64,000 nt of DNA from Bacteroidota bacterium (GCA_023396415.1 JAEWWJ010000054.1:1-64000), one strand, 5' to 3'; positions 43,123 to 52,909 are shown, numbered from the stretch's first letter. The notes: a model not told the origin generated them from the sequence alone. Translations and numbers: made by a program.

Positions 43123-45063
43123 ATGGGCAAGTTAGAAGCAAAAATACCAAGCGGTCCTTTGTCAGAAAAGTGGACCAATTATAAAGCACATCAAAACTTA
43201 GTGAACCCGTCCAACAAACGTCGTCTCGATATTATCGTTGTGGGAACCGGTCTTGCCGGAGCAGCGGCGGCAGCCAGCTTTGGCGAATTGGGCTTTAACG
43301 TAAAAGTTTTCGGCATTCACGACAGTCCTCGACGGGCACACAGCATCGCTGCGCAAGGCGGAATCAACGCTGCCAAAAACTATCCCAACGATGGGGACAG
43401 TATTTTCAGGCTGTTTTACGACACCATTAAAGGAGGCGATTATCGTTCCCGCGAAGCTAACGTTTACCGTTTGGCCGAGGTGAGCAACGACATCATTGAC
43501 CAATGTGTAGCTCAGGGAGTTCCTTTTGCGCGCGAATACGGTGGGTTATTAGACAACCGTTCCTTTGGTGGAGCACAGGTTTCACGTACTTTTTATGCGC
43601 GCGGACAAACCGGCCAACAATTGCTGTTGGGTGCTTACAGTGCCTTGAGCAAAGAGATAGCAAAAGGAGGCGTGAAAATGTTTACCCGCAGCGACATCCT
43701 CGATGTGGTGGTTGCCGACGGTAGGGCCAGAGGCATCATTACCCGCAACCTCATCACCGGCGAAATTGAACGTCATTCGGCCCATGCTGTGGTGTTGGCC
43801 ACTGGCGGATATGGAAATGTGTTTTTCCTTTCCACCAATGCCATGACGTCTAACGGCAGTGCCATTTGGAAAGCGTTTAAAAAAGGAGCTTTTTTTGGCA
43901 ATCCAAGCTTTACACAAATTCATCCCACATGTATCCCTGTGCACGGCGACTACCAGTCAAAGCTTACGCTGATGAGCGAAAGCTTGCGCAACGATGGTCG
44001 AATTTGGGTACCCAAATTTATTGAAGATGCCGAAAAAATTCGCAAAGGGACGCTGAAACCCACCGAGTTAGCTGAAGACAAGCGTGATTATTATCTCGAA
44101 AGACGCTATCCTGCCTTTGGAAACTTGGTTCCCCGCGATGTTGCCTCACGTGCTGCCAAAGAACGTTGCGATGCCGGTTTTGGCGTTGGATCAACAGGCT
44201 TGGCCGTTTACCTCGACTTTGCCGATGCCATCAAACGTTTGGGCAAACATGTGATTGAGGCACGTTATGGCAACCTCTTCCAGATGTATGAGAAAATTGT
44301 GGATGAAAACCCCTATGAAACCCCTATGATGATATTTCCGGCGGTGCATTATACCATGGGCGGCCTGTGGGTTGACTATGAATTGCAGACCACCATCCCC
44401 GGATTGTTTGCCGCCGGCGAAGCCAATTTCTCCGATCACGGCGCCAACCGCTTAGGGGCTTCAGCACTCATGCAAGGGCTTTCCGACGGGTATTTTGTGT
44501 TGCCTTATACCATTCAAAATTATCTTGCCGATCAAATTACAGTACCTAAAATCAGTACCGATTTGCCTGAATTTGAACAAGCTGAGCAGTCGGTGAAAGC
44601 TACAATTCAACGTTTACTTGCCGTTAACGGAACCCATACCGTTGACAGCTATCACCGTAAATTAGGCCACATCATGTGGGATTATGTAGGAATGGCACGC
44701 AACAAAGAAGGTTTGCTGAAAGCGATTCAAATGATAAAAGAACTCAAAATTGATTTCTGGAAAAACGTTAAAATTCCCGGAAAAAATGAAATGGTGAATC
44801 CTGAGCTTGAAAAAGCACTGCGTGTTGCCGACTTTATTGAGATGGGCGAATTGATGGCACACGATGCCCTCAGGCGCAACGAATCGTGTGGAGGTCACTT
44901 TAGAGAAGAGTTCCAAACCCCCGAAGGTGAAGCCTTGCGCGACGACACAAACTTTACTTTTGTTTCGGCCTGGGAATATAAAGGCGAAGCTGCTGAACCT
45001 GAAATGCACAAAGAACCCCTTGTTTTTGAGTTCATTGAGGTGAAACAACGCAATTATAAATAA
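43123..45063 (+). CDS. sdhA: Succinate dehydrogenase/fumarate reductase flavoprotein subunit
   Basis: The 646-residue subunit has the FAD-binding VVGTGLAGAAAAASFGELG, the covalent flavin histidine in RRAHSIAAQGGINAA, the HPTCIP substrate segment and HGANRLGASALMQGLSDGYF. It catalyses the succinate/fumarate interconversion. Length is longer than E. coli SdhA (588), as normal for Bacteroidota. It lies between sdhC and sdhB on the same strand. Confidence 0.97.
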   Translation: MGKLEAKIPSGPLSEKWTNYKAHQNLVNPSNKRRLDIIVVGTGLAGAAAAASFGELGFNVKVFGIHDSPRRAHSIAAQGGINAAKNYPNDGDSIFRLFYDTIKGGDYRSREANVYRLAEVSNDIIDQCVAQGVPFAREYGGLLDNRSFGGAQVSRTFYARGQTGQQLLLGAYSALSKEIAKGGVKMFTRSDILDVVVADGRARGIITRNLITGEIERHSAHAVVLATGGYGNVFFLSTNAMTSNGSAIWKAFKKGAFFGNPSFTQIHPTCIPVHGDYQSKLTLMSESLRNDGRIWVPKFIEDAEKIRKGTLKPTELAEDKRDYYLERRYPAFGNLVPRDVASRAAKERCDAGFGVGSTGLAVYLDFADAIKRLGKHVIEARYGNLFQMYEKIVDENPYETPMMIFPAVHYTMGGLWVDYELQTTIPGLFAAGEANFSDHGANRLGASALMQGLSDGYFVLPYTIQNYLADQITVPKISTDLPEFEQAEQSVKATIQRLLAVNGTHTVDSYHRKLGHIMWDYVGMARNKEGLLKAIQMIKELKIDFWKNVKIPGKNEMVNPELEKALRVADFIEMGELMAHDALRRNESCGGHFREEFQTPEGEALRDDTNFTFVSAWEYKGEAAEPEMHKEPLVFEFIEVKQRNYK

Positions 45064-45097
45064 TGGATTTATTCTCTTACGACAAAAACAGATAGAA

Positions 45098-45850
45098 ATG
45101 GATTTTACATTAAAAATATGGAGGCAAGCCTCCGCACAGGATAAAGGCCAGTTTGTGAATTACAAGGTTGCCGACATTTCGGATGAGGCCTCCTTTCTCG
45201 AAATGCTTGATGTTCTAAACGAAGATTTGGTAGTAAAAGGCGACGACCCGGTGGTGTTTGATCACGATTGCCGCGAAGGCATCTGCGGTGCTTGCAGTTT
45301 ATATATCAACGGCAGACCTCATGGTCCAGACAGAGGCATCACCACTTGCCAAATGCACATGCGTAATTTCAAAGACGGTGAAACCATTGTGATTGAACCC
45401 TGGAGGGCTAAACCTTTTCCGGTGATTAAAGATTTGATGGTGGACCGCACCGCCTTTGATAAAATTATTCAGGCCGGTGGCTATGTGTCGGTGAGCACAG
45501 GCGGTGTGCCCGATGCCAACGCCATTCCCATTCCCAAGCGTGATGCCGATTCAGCTATGGATGCAGCTGCTTGTATTGGTTGCGGAGCCTGCGTGGCTGC
45601 CTGCAAAAATGCCAGTGCCATGCTGTTTGTATCGGCCAAAGTTTCTCAATTTGCCTTGTTGCCACAAGGTAAAATTGAGGCCAAAGAAAGGGTGCAGAAA
45701 ATGGTTGCCACAATGGATGCCTTGGGTTTTGGAAACTGCACCAACACTTACGCCTGTGAGGCCGAATGCCCGAAATTGATTTCGGTGTCGCATATTGCCC
45801 GCATGAACAGAGAATTTCTTTCAGCAAAAATTACTGCTCAGAAAGACTAA
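45098..45850 (+). CDS. sdhB: Succinate dehydrogenase/fumarate reductase iron-sulfur subunit
   Basis: The 250-residue subunit carries three clusters: a [2Fe-2S] site in CREGICGACSLYING plus a later cysteine, and [4Fe-4S]/[3Fe-4S] sites in CIGCGACVAACKNAS and CTNTYACEAECPK. It passes electrons between the flavin and the haem anchor. It is 34 bases after sdhA and is followed by a terminator. Confidence 0.97.
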   Translation: MDFTLKIWRQASAQDKGQFVNYKVADISDEASFLEMLDVLNEDLVVKGDDPVVFDHDCREGICGACSLYINGRPHGPDRGITTCQMHMRNFKDGETIVIEPWRAKPFPVIKDLMVDRTAFDKIIQAGGYVSVSTGGVPDANAIPIPKRDADSAMDAAACIGCGACVAACKNASAMLFVSAKVSQFALLPQGKIEAKERVQKMVATMDALGFGNCTNTYACEAECPKLISVSHIARMNREFLSAKITAQKD

Positions 45851-45869
45851 TCTTTGTCTTAAACACAAA

Positions 45870-45907
45870 AAACGGGCTAATCCTTTCTGGGTTGGCCCTT
45901 TTTTTTA
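45870..45907 (+). terminator. Intrinsic terminator of sdhCAB
   Basis: The arms GGGCTAA and TTGGCCC (one G-T pair) enclose a 10-base loop and are followed by a long T run, 20 bases after the sdhB stop. Confidence 0.85.
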
Positions 45908-45973
45908 GAATCAAGCTGCCCGCAGCTGCCACACGAATCCTTTAGTGGGGCACAGAGGACATCAGTATTCAGT

Positions 45974-46450
45974 TTAGGGCAAATTATTTTTCCTCACAAA
46001 ACAGCTGTCTGCTTTCACAAATTCCTGAGGTACTCCAGTCATCACGTTTTCATCACATAATAATTCAGAAACAAACTGTTTTATTTTTATGCTTTCTATT
46101 GATCCGTAACGGGCATTCGACAACACATAAATGGTGTCCAAATTATTATTAAACAGCCGGTTCATTGATTTTAGATCGTAGTTTGAGGAAACGAAAATTG
46201 TATTTGAGGGCTTGTTTTTATCCTCAAGGCGCAAACGATATATGCTTCCCGCGCACCATGAGGAGAATAAACACAAGCCATCAGGATTCATAGTCATCAC
46301 TTCATCTGAAGTGATTTCAATGAATTTTATAGCATATCCTGCTTTGCCTTCTAACCATTGCTCATATTGGTCTGTTTCATAACGTTTGGGTGCTTGAACA
46401 ATACAGCCTGAGACTAATGAAATCAATACAAAGAATAGTATGAGTCTCAT
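45974..46450 (-). CDS. Uncharacterised lipoprotein
   Basis: The 158-residue protein has a lipoprotein signal (LVSGC, C16) and no recognised domain. It contains predicted beta strands and four cysteines after the lipid site (CLFSSWC, LLCDE and ADSCF), suggesting disulfides. It begins 16 bases after the DUF4173-like gene on the same strand and is likely cotranscribed with it. Function unknown. Confidence 0.6.
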   Translation of the reverse strand: MRLILFFVLISLVSGCIVQAPKRYETDQYEQWLEGKAGYAIKFIEITSDEVMTMNPDGLCLFSSWCAGSIYRLRLEDKNKPSNTIFVSSNYDLKSMNRLFNNNLDTIYVLSNARYGSIESIKIKQFVSELLCDENVMTGVPQEFVKADSCFVRKNNLP

Positions 46451-46466
46451 AGATATGGATTTAGGA

Positions 46467-47975
46467 TTACTTTTTTACCAACTGTTGGTAGGCCCGATAC
46501 TCGGGTAGGTTCCATTCCAAAATATTTTTTCGTTCCCAGATGCTGATAAACTCGCTTTTTCGTTCCTGAATGTGTGTGTAAAATTCCTGTGATGACATGT
46601 ATTGTTCCACAGTAGGAAATCTTTCTTTTTGACTTTGCTCGATTTGCTTGAGCTCATCCAAGCTCTTGTCGAGGTAGGGCAAACTGGCGTTGGACATATC
46701 ACTAAGAAAATCGTAATGCACGAACGAGCGGTCGGCATGTACAAAATTGAATCGGGCAATATAGTTGTCCCAGTTTACCAATGTGCTAAGTGTAAGGATG
46801 ATAAGAAAGGCATTGAAATTAACTCGGATGAGATAAAAGATAGTTTTTTTGTTGCTGACTTTCACGTAAACGCTATAAAGGCCATAGAGCGTGAGCAGTA
46901 GAAACAAAATCACGCCAATGCGTTTGTAGGCCAAGGCATAATAATAAATGTACCAATAGTTTCGGACGCCTACCGAAATGGCCAACAACGCATTTTGAGC
47001 CAACCAAATATAGCTGAGCTTTTTGAGCAGCTCATTTTTTTTGTAGAAATTGAGGTTGCCCCGAAAATAAAACAGCACTATACCTATAGATATCATAATG
47101 CTGAAGATCAGCAAGTAAGTGCCTTCGTGAACAAACTGCTTGAGGTATTGCCCGTCCCATTCAAATTTGAGCCAAACCCAATAAATATCGCTGATGTTCA
47201 TAATCAAAATCAGCAAGTTGAGGGCTGAAAGCATTACAATGGCTGCTTTGTGTTCAGTTTTCAGTGAGGTGGGTTTAAAGCCGATGAATTTTTTTTTGCG
47301 TTGGCGTTCGATATTTTCTTTGAGTTGCTTCTCGAACCGCACCAACTGAGAATTTGAACGATGCAGCAGCATGAAATTACTAAAAATCAAACTCCAAAAA
47401 ATAGTGACCAAAATGGGGGTATCAAAGTACTGCATCAGAGCATCAAAGGTATCGGAAATCCATTGGCCGGTACGGCCAAACCATTGACTAAACAAGGGAT
47501 TTGCATTTCGGTACATGGCAAAGAAAACCAAAACCACAACAAGTGGAACAACAAAAACTCCGACTTTTCGCAGGTAATAACCCAGCTCCTTTCCATTGAG
47601 TTTTTTTGACACCAATTGTTTAGAAAATAGCCACTGTGCAATAAAAAAATTGAGAAAAGCCTGCAATCCTGCAAGGGGTAACATCCGAAAGTGGGGATAG
47701 ATCCAAATACCGATTAAAATGATAAAAAGCAGATAGTGAACCACATAACTGAGTACAGAATGAACAAAAACAGTAGCTATCGAGGTTGTCAGTAGCCCTA
47801 TGAGCAATAGTTTTTGCAACTTGGTTTCCAGGGGCAATTGCTTTGAAAGATAAAGCCACAGCAACAAAAGAAATTCAAAGATCAAAATATTAATTCCCAT
47901 GTCGAGGCGGTAAAACAGCAAAGTCATCAGGGCGGTGCTCACCAAGACGGCCAACAAATTGAATTTAGCTTTCAT
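46467..47975 (-). CDS. DUF4173/DUF4153-like polytopic membrane protein
   Basis: The 502-residue protein has about 11-12 predicted membrane helices and a cytoplasmic loop around FEKQLKENIERQRKKKFIGF. A long C-terminal region after the last helix contains RFNFVHADRSFVHYDFLSDMS and LPYLDKSLDELKQIEQSQ. The layout and the C-terminal DYDYL/LSD-like pattern fit the DUF4173 group, whose function is unknown. A candidate promoter lies at 48037-48044. A short lipoprotein gene follows after 16 bases. Confidence 0.7.
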   Translation of the reverse strand: MKAKFNLLAVLVSTALMTLLFYRLDMGINILIFEFLLLLWLYLSKQLPLETKLQKLLLIGLLTTSIATVFVHSVLSYVVHYLLFIILIGIWIYPHFRMLPLAGLQAFLNFFIAQWLFSKQLVSKKLNGKELGYYLRKVGVFVVPLVVVLVFFAMYRNANPLFSQWFGRTGQWISDTFDALMQYFDTPILVTIFWSLIFSNFMLLHRSNSQLVRFEKQLKENIERQRKKKFIGFKPTSLKTEHKAAIVMLSALNLLILIMNISDIYWVWLKFEWDGQYLKQFVHEGTYLLIFSIMISIGIVLFYFRGNLNFYKKNELLKKLSYIWLAQNALLAISVGVRNYWYIYYYALAYKRIGVILFLLLTLYGLYSVYVKVSNKKTIFYLIRVNFNAFLIILTLSTLVNWDNYIARFNFVHADRSFVHYDFLSDMSNASLPYLDKSLDELKQIEQSQKERFPTVEQYMSSQEFYTHIQERKSEFISIWERKNILEWNLPEYRAYQQLVKK

Positions 47976-48036
47976 CTGTTTTGAATGATTTGGTTATAAA
48001 GAAGTAACGCATTTCAATGCTTGAAATTATGCCAAA

Positions 48037-48044
48037 CAAAGCTA
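48037..48044 (-). promoter_or_regulatory. -7 promoter element for the DUF4173-like gene
   Basis: The minus strand reads TAGCTTTG, a TAnnTTTG match 62 bases upstream of the ATG at 47975. No -33 TTG at normal spacing. Confidence 0.4.
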
Positions 48045-48090
48045 TTTTACCCTCTGTTTTTAACATTTTGGCAGCATCATTGCAGGAGGA

Positions 48091-48540
48091 TCAGTTGAAA
48101 ATTCGCAGCAACCCACCGTAATAGGTGGTGTTGTAGCGGGTCATGGGGTATTTTCCTTCGCCATCGAAAATGCTGCCATCGAGAAGCGAAAACAAGGTTT
48201 CGGTGCAGTTGTCTTTGGCAAAGGGATAAAATTCATCTACGATCAAGCGGGTGCAGTTGGTTCCTTCGCAGCATTTGTTGGGATCGTTGGGTGGCATCCG
48301 CTCAAAGGCAGCAAACTCTTCGGTGTTGATGCGGTGCACGATAATTCCGCGGCTCGGCGGCTCAGCAGTGAGGTACATCCATCCGCCGGCGGTGTTTAGA
48401 GGTTGGTAAAAGGTAGAGTTGGGATCAATGGTTACATTGATATACACCGTGGGGATATTGGGATTGGGGGTTTCCTTTTTGCAACCGGAAAAAGTGAGCG
48501 CAAGCACAAAAAAAAATCCCCATTTAACAATCTGCTTCAT
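48091..48540 (-). CDS. Lipoprotein with degenerate Rieske-like domain
   Basis: The 149-residue protein (from ATG 48540) has a lipoprotein signal (LTFSGC) followed by KKETPNPN. The body has the strand order of a Rieske-type fold: GGWMYLTAEPPSRGIIVHRI, FAAFERMPPNDP, C-C and C near NKCCEGTNC, and finally LLDGSIFDGEGKYPMTRY. The two C-x-H motifs that bind the [2Fe-2S] cluster are not present, so it probably carries no iron. The cysteines may form a disulfide. Proteins like this are common in Bacteroidota with no known function. The ATG at 48540 is used because the upstream residues do not fit a signal peptide. Confidence 0.55.
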   Translation of the reverse strand: MKQIVKWGFFFVLALTFSGCKKETPNPNIPTVYINVTIDPNSTFYQPLNTAGGWMYLTAEPPSRGIIVHRINTEEFAAFERMPPNDPNKCCEGTNCTRLIVDEFYPFAKDNCTETLFSLLDGSIFDGEGKYPMTRYNTTYYGGLLRIFN

Positions 48541-48594
48541 GCTTTGGTTTGTGTTTTGTTTAGCGGTGATCAACAATCAATTGCGAAACTGACA

Positions 48595-48602
48595 CAAAAT
48601 TA
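48595..48602 (-). promoter_or_regulatory. -7 promoter element for the Rieske-like lipoprotein gene
   Basis: The minus strand reads TAATTTTG, an exact match, back to back with the plus-strand element at 48607-48614. The start codon is 55 bases downstream. A -33 TTG was not found. Confidence 0.45.
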
Positions 48603-48606
48603 ACGC

Positions 48607-48614
48607 TATTTTTG
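48607..48614 (+). promoter_or_regulatory. -7 promoter element for the lipoprotein/LytS operon
   Basis: TATTTTTG is an exact TAnnTTTG match, with TTG at 48581-48583 as a somewhat distant -33 (23 bases). The start codon at 48635 is 20 bases downstream. Confidence 0.5.
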
Positions 48615-48634
48615 TACGAGAATTGTTGAATTGG

Positions 48635-48907
48635 ATGAATAATACCTTTTTTTGGCGAAAGCCTTTGTTGTTGTTTTTAATTGTCGTGCCGTTTTTTTTG
48701 TCGGCATGTAGCTTATCGAAAGCCTCAAAAGCACAAAAAAAGACCTATAAAATGGAAGCCAAAGCACGCAAAGCAGAGGCCAAGGCCTACGATAAGAAAA
48801 AAAAAGCGCATTTTAAGATGCAGACAGACGGCACCAAAACCATGTTGAAGGCAACAAAAAAGAAAAACAAAAAAATGCTGCGGCATTTTCGTAAAAAGAA
48901 ATACTAA
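48635..48907 (+). CDS. Small lysine-rich lipoprotein
   Basis: The 90-residue protein (from ATG 48635) has a hydrophobic signal ending FFLSAC, then a very basic tail rich in K, A and M (KAEAKAYDKKKKAHFK and ending MLRHFRKKKY). The charge of the tail after the lipid site would suit binding to anionic surface or membrane, but no family is recognised. It ends two bases before the start of the sensor kinase gene, so they form one transcript and may act together. Confidence 0.65.
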   Translation: MNNTFFWRKPLLLFLIVVPFFLSACSLSKASKAQKKTYKMEAKARKAEAKAYDKKKKAHFKMQTDGTKTMLKATKKKNKKMLRHFRKKKY

Positions 48908-48908
48908 T

Positions 48909-51900
48909 ATGCGCACAAGCCTACGGTTATTTTTGTTGATGATTTCATTGCCTTTCGTGCTGTTGCACAGCTATGCGGCAACAAAATCGTTAGCGCCCGA
49001 CCAGCTTTATTTCGATCGCTTCCTTTCAGAAAATGCCAGAATTGAAAAGGGGTTGAGCCAAAATACCGTGAATGCCCTTTTGCAAGACAGCGATGGTTTT
49101 TTGTGGATAGGCACCTGGGACGGCTTGAATAAATTTGATGGCTACAGCTTCACCACTTTAAACAAAGAAAACGGCCTCAGCAACGAAGCCATCAGAGCGC
49201 TGTATCAATTTGGAAATACCCTTTGGGTTGGAACCGAATCGGGTTTGAATGGCATCAACCTCACCGATGGTAGCATCAGACAGTTTTTTGCCATCCAAGG
49301 CGACACTGCCAGCTTAAGCGACAACTGGATCAACCACATCACCAGCGACCACCGCGGGAAATTGTGGATCAGCACTGCGCGTGGCCTCACTGAACTCGAT
49401 CCTGAAACTTATCAGTTCAGGCAGGTGTTCAGTCGCGATTATGGCAATCCCATCAGGAGCAACGATTTCAAAATGTTGACCCAAGATAAAAGCCACAACT
49501 ATTGGATTGCAACCAGTCATGGATTGGTATTTGTTGACCATCTAACGCAGCAGGTTACTCGCTTCTTCCACTCACCCGCCGATAGCACCTCCTTGCCCGA
49601 TAACCAAGTGAATTGCTTGTTGATAGACCCCTCTGATCAACTTTGGATTGGCACTAAAAATGGAGTTGCCCGTTTCAATGCCGAAAAGAAAAGTTTTTAT
49701 TTACCCAAAAACTTGAGCCTAACCAAAAACTCAGGAGCACAAAGTGAAGTATTAAGTCTGATTTATGACGATAAAAATATGCTGTGGATTGGCACCAACG
49801 GACAAGGATTGTATTTGTATGATGTTCAAATTCAGCTGCTTTCGCATGTTCAGCACAGACCAAACGAGAAAAATAGTTTAAGCGACAATCGCATCTTTAG
49901 CCTCTACCGTGACAAGCAGGGCGTGTTTTGGGTAGGCAGCTTCAATGGATTGAACAAAGTGAACGACAATGCACCCCGTTTCCGCACCTTTCGTTTCGAC
50001 CCCGATAATGAAAATAGTTTGATCAACAATTCGGTGTGGACTTTTGAGGAAGGCCATGATGGTGACATTTGGATCGGTACCGAAGACGGAATTTCTATCC
50101 TCAACCGAAAGACGGAAACATTTAGTAGTCTGCGCTTTAACCCTAACCAAGCCAATAGCCTTTCGGGAAATCAAATACGGACCATACGAAAAGACCAAGA
50201 GCACAACCTCTGGATAGGAACACGCTACAACGGCCTTAACCGTTACAACCCGCAAACGAAAACCTTTACACGTTTTGTGAACGACCCCAAAAATGAAGCT
50301 TCGCTCCCCGATGATTTTGTGCTTTCCGTTGCCACCGGTCATTTTCCTTTCATCTGGATTGGAACCGAAAAAGGATTAGGAAAACTGAATACCCAAACCA
50401 ACACCTTTAAAAATTATTATTCCAATTTGAAAGCCACTTACAGCCTTCCCGACAACAAAGTGTATGATGTCATTGTGGATTCGAAAAACAGACTTTGGGT
50501 ATGCACTGCTGATGGCTTGGCCCGTTATCGCGAGGCTACCGATGATTTTGAGATTTTTAAAATTCCTGTGTTTTCTAACCAAAGAACCGATTTGGCTGTG
50601 AATAAATTTTTCTCGATCCGCGAATCGCGCGATGGCACCATTTGGCTGGGAACACGCAGCGGCGGATTGGTGCACTTTAATGCCGACGAAAATGCTTTTG
50701 ATGTTTACACCGAGCGCGAAGGCCTGCCCAACAACGTCACGTATTTGGCTATTGAAGACATGAAAGGCGACATTTGGATTACTTCCAACTGGGGCTTGAC
50801 CCGCTTTGATCCCGACCGGAATGTTTTCACCAATTACGAAGTTACTGATGGCCTACAAAGCAACGAGTTCAACTTTAACGCCGGAATGCGCTCAAAAAGC
50901 GGCGAACTGTTTTTTGGAGGAATGAATGGCTTTAACATTTTTATGCCTGAAGACATTACAGTGAATACCAAAGCACCGGTTATTCAAATTACTGCTTACA
51001 AACTGTTTAACACCTTACAAAATAAACAGTTAAGAGATGGAGACACCCTGGTGTTGCGATATGACGACAATGTTTTCTCCTTCGAGTTTTCGGCTTTAGA
51101 TTTCACCAATCCGGCAAAAATAAAATACCGCTACTTGCTCGAAGGATACAACAGCTCTTGGATTGAACGTGATGCCGACCAACGTTATGCCGAGTATGCC
51201 AAAGTAAGCCCCGGTACCTATCAATTTCATGTGAATGCCACCAACAGCGATGGATTTTGGGGCGAAAAAGGAATCTCGCTCACCATTATTATACGCTCGC
51301 CTTGGTATGGAACCTGGGTTTTTAGGGTAGCGCTTTTGTTGCTTATCGTTTTAGGGATATACCTTATTATATATATGCGCATGAGAAGCATCCGTCGAAC
51401 ACACGTTGTGGAAATGAAATACCTCGCTTTGGAGAAACAACTTTTTGCCCTCGAACAAAAAGCCCTTCAATTGCAAATGAACCCTCATTTTTTGTTCAAC
51501 TCGCTCAACAGCATTCAAAGTTTCATCATCAGCAATGACATCAACAACGCTATCCACTATCTGTCGAAGTTTTCGCTTTTGATGCGACGCACCTTGGCCA
51601 ACTCGCGCGAAAGTTATGTTTCGCTGCGCGACGAGCTGCAAGCCCTACAACTGTATGTGGAAATTGAAAAACTCCGCTTCAATGATAAGTTTGATTATGT
51701 TTTTTATGTTGATCCTAATATTGACGAGGGTTTCATAGAAATTCCTCCCATGATCATTCAGCCTTACGTAGAGAATGCCATCATCCATGGATTGATGCAC
51801 AAAACCGAAAAAGGAAGCTTGTTGATTTCTTTAAATATGATCAATGATAATATCTTGGTTTCTATTGAAGACAATGGCGTGGGACGCGAAAAAGCCGCCG

Positions 51901-52085
51901 AAATTAGACGCGAATCGGGCATTGAACGCAAATCGCGCGGAATGATGATCACCAGCGAGCGTCTTGAAATCTTGAACCAATACACCAACGAAACCTATAC
52001 GGTTAACGTGATTGACCTTGTGGACCAAGCTGGAAACCCAACCGGCACCAAAGTTGAAATATTAATTCATGCCAATGTGAGTTAA
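48909..52085 (+). CDS. Two-component propeller sensor with LytS-type histidine kinase
   Basis: The 1058-residue membrane sensor has an N-terminal signal, then about 13 Reg_prop repeats (pattern G-x-L/I-W-I-G-T-x-x-G-L) across residues 45-620, enough for two seven-bladed propellers in the periplasm. A Y_Y_Y domain (about 690-790) and one membrane helix (about 800-825) follow. The cytoplasmic kinase is LytS-like: the phosphohistidine is H860 in MNPHFLFNSLNSIQ, with the ATP-site YVENAIIHGL. No receiver or AraC output is attached, unlike hybrid two-component systems. The LytTR regulator gene is 74 bases downstream and is the expected partner. The ligand is unknown. Confidence 0.9.
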   Translation: MRTSLRLFLLMISLPFVLLHSYAATKSLAPDQLYFDRFLSENARIEKGLSQNTVNALLQDSDGFLWIGTWDGLNKFDGYSFTTLNKENGLSNEAIRALYQFGNTLWVGTESGLNGINLTDGSIRQFFAIQGDTASLSDNWINHITSDHRGKLWISTARGLTELDPETYQFRQVFSRDYGNPIRSNDFKMLTQDKSHNYWIATSHGLVFVDHLTQQVTRFFHSPADSTSLPDNQVNCLLIDPSDQLWIGTKNGVARFNAEKKSFYLPKNLSLTKNSGAQSEVLSLIYDDKNMLWIGTNGQGLYLYDVQIQLLSHVQHRPNEKNSLSDNRIFSLYRDKQGVFWVGSFNGLNKVNDNAPRFRTFRFDPDNENSLINNSVWTFEEGHDGDIWIGTEDGISILNRKTETFSSLRFNPNQANSLSGNQIRTIRKDQEHNLWIGTRYNGLNRYNPQTKTFTRFVNDPKNEASLPDDFVLSVATGHFPFIWIGTEKGLGKLNTQTNTFKNYYSNLKATYSLPDNKVYDVIVDSKNRLWVCTADGLARYREATDDFEIFKIPVFSNQRTDLAVNKFFSIRESRDGTIWLGTRSGGLVHFNADENAFDVYTEREGLPNNVTYLAIEDMKGDIWITSNWGLTRFDPDRNVFTNYEVTDGLQSNEFNFNAGMRSKSGELFFGGMNGFNIFMPEDITVNTKAPVIQITAYKLFNTLQNKQLRDGDTLVLRYDDNVFSFEFSALDFTNPAKIKYRYLLEGYNSSWIERDADQRYAEYAKVSPGTYQFHVNATNSDGFWGEKGISLTIIIRSPWYGTWVFRVALLLLIVLGIYLIIYMRMRSIRRTHVVEMKYLALEKQLFALEQKALQLQMNPHFLFNSLNSIQSFIISNDINNAIHYLSKFSLLMRRTLANSRESYVSLRDELQALQLYVEIEKLRFNDKFDYVFYVDPNIDEGFIEIPPMIIQPYVENAIIHGLMHKTEKGSLLISLNMINDNILVSIEDNGVGREKAAEIRRESGIERKSRGMMITSERLEILNQYTNETYTVNVIDLVDQAGNPTGTKVEILIHANVS

Positions 52086-52159
52086 TATAGTTGAAATACA
52101 TTCAGGCTCCCGCCTTTTAGCTATTATTGCAGCATGATTGAATCCTAAAAGCCATTGTT

Positions 52160-52909
52160 ATGATTAGAAGTATCATTGTTGAAGACGAAATAAAATCGCG
52201 CGAAACACTCAAGGGTCTGCTGGCCCGTTTTTGTCCGGACGTGATGATAGTGGCCGAAGCATCGGGTGTGCAACAAGGCAAAGAAGCCATCAACAAGCAT
52301 AAGCCCGATTTGGTGTTTCTCGACATTGAAATGCCGGATGGAAGTGGCTTTCGGCTGCTCGATCAGTCGGATTCTATTGATTACGAAGTCATTTTTACTA
52401 CTGCTTTCGACCAGTTTGCCATCAAGGCCATCCGCTATGCCGCCTTGGATTATTTGTTGAAACCCATTGTCCCCGAAGAGTTGCAGTCGGCAGTGGAGAA
52501 AGTGCGTCAGCAAAAAGAAAAAAAGCACAACCTGAAAAACATCGAGGTGCTGCTCAGCAACGTCAATCCCGCCAACAGAGAACAAAAAAAGGTGGTGTTG
52601 TCAACCGTTGAAAAAATTCATGTGGTAGAACTCAACCGCATTTTACGCTGCGAATCAGACAATTATTACACCCATTTTTATTTTATCGAAGGAGGTCATC
52701 TGCTTATCAGCAAAACCCTAAAAGATGTTGAAGCACTGCTCGAAGGCGGAAATTTTATTCGTCCGCACAAATCGCACCTCATCAACATCAAATACATCCA
52801 AAATTTTAGTCGAGATGAAGGTGGCGTAATTACCCTAACCAGTGGCGATAAAATCCCCGTTTCGCGGCGGAAAAAAGAAAAAATTCTTGAAATTATTCAC
52901 AATCTCTAA
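52160..52909 (+). CDS. LytTR-family response regulator
   Basis: The 249-residue protein has a receiver domain (1-120, phosphoacceptor D55 in VFLDIEMPDGSG) and a C-terminal LytTR DNA-binding domain (about 145-245), with the conserved IHVVELNRILRCESDNYYT and RPHKSHLINIKYI. LytTR proteins bind DNA by beta strands and control surface or secreted functions. It is 74 bases after the LytS-type sensor gene and is the probable target of that kinase. Confidence 0.93.
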   Translation: MIRSIIVEDEIKSRETLKGLLARFCPDVMIVAEASGVQQGKEAINKHKPDLVFLDIEMPDGSGFRLLDQSDSIDYEVIFTTAFDQFAIKAIRYAALDYLLKPIVPEELQSAVEKVRQQKEKKHNLKNIEVLLSNVNPANREQKKVVLSTVEKIHVVELNRILRCESDNYYTHFYFIEGGHLLISKTLKDVEALLEGGNFIRPHKSHLINIKYIQNFSRDEGGVITLTSGDKIPVSRRKKEKILEIIHNL

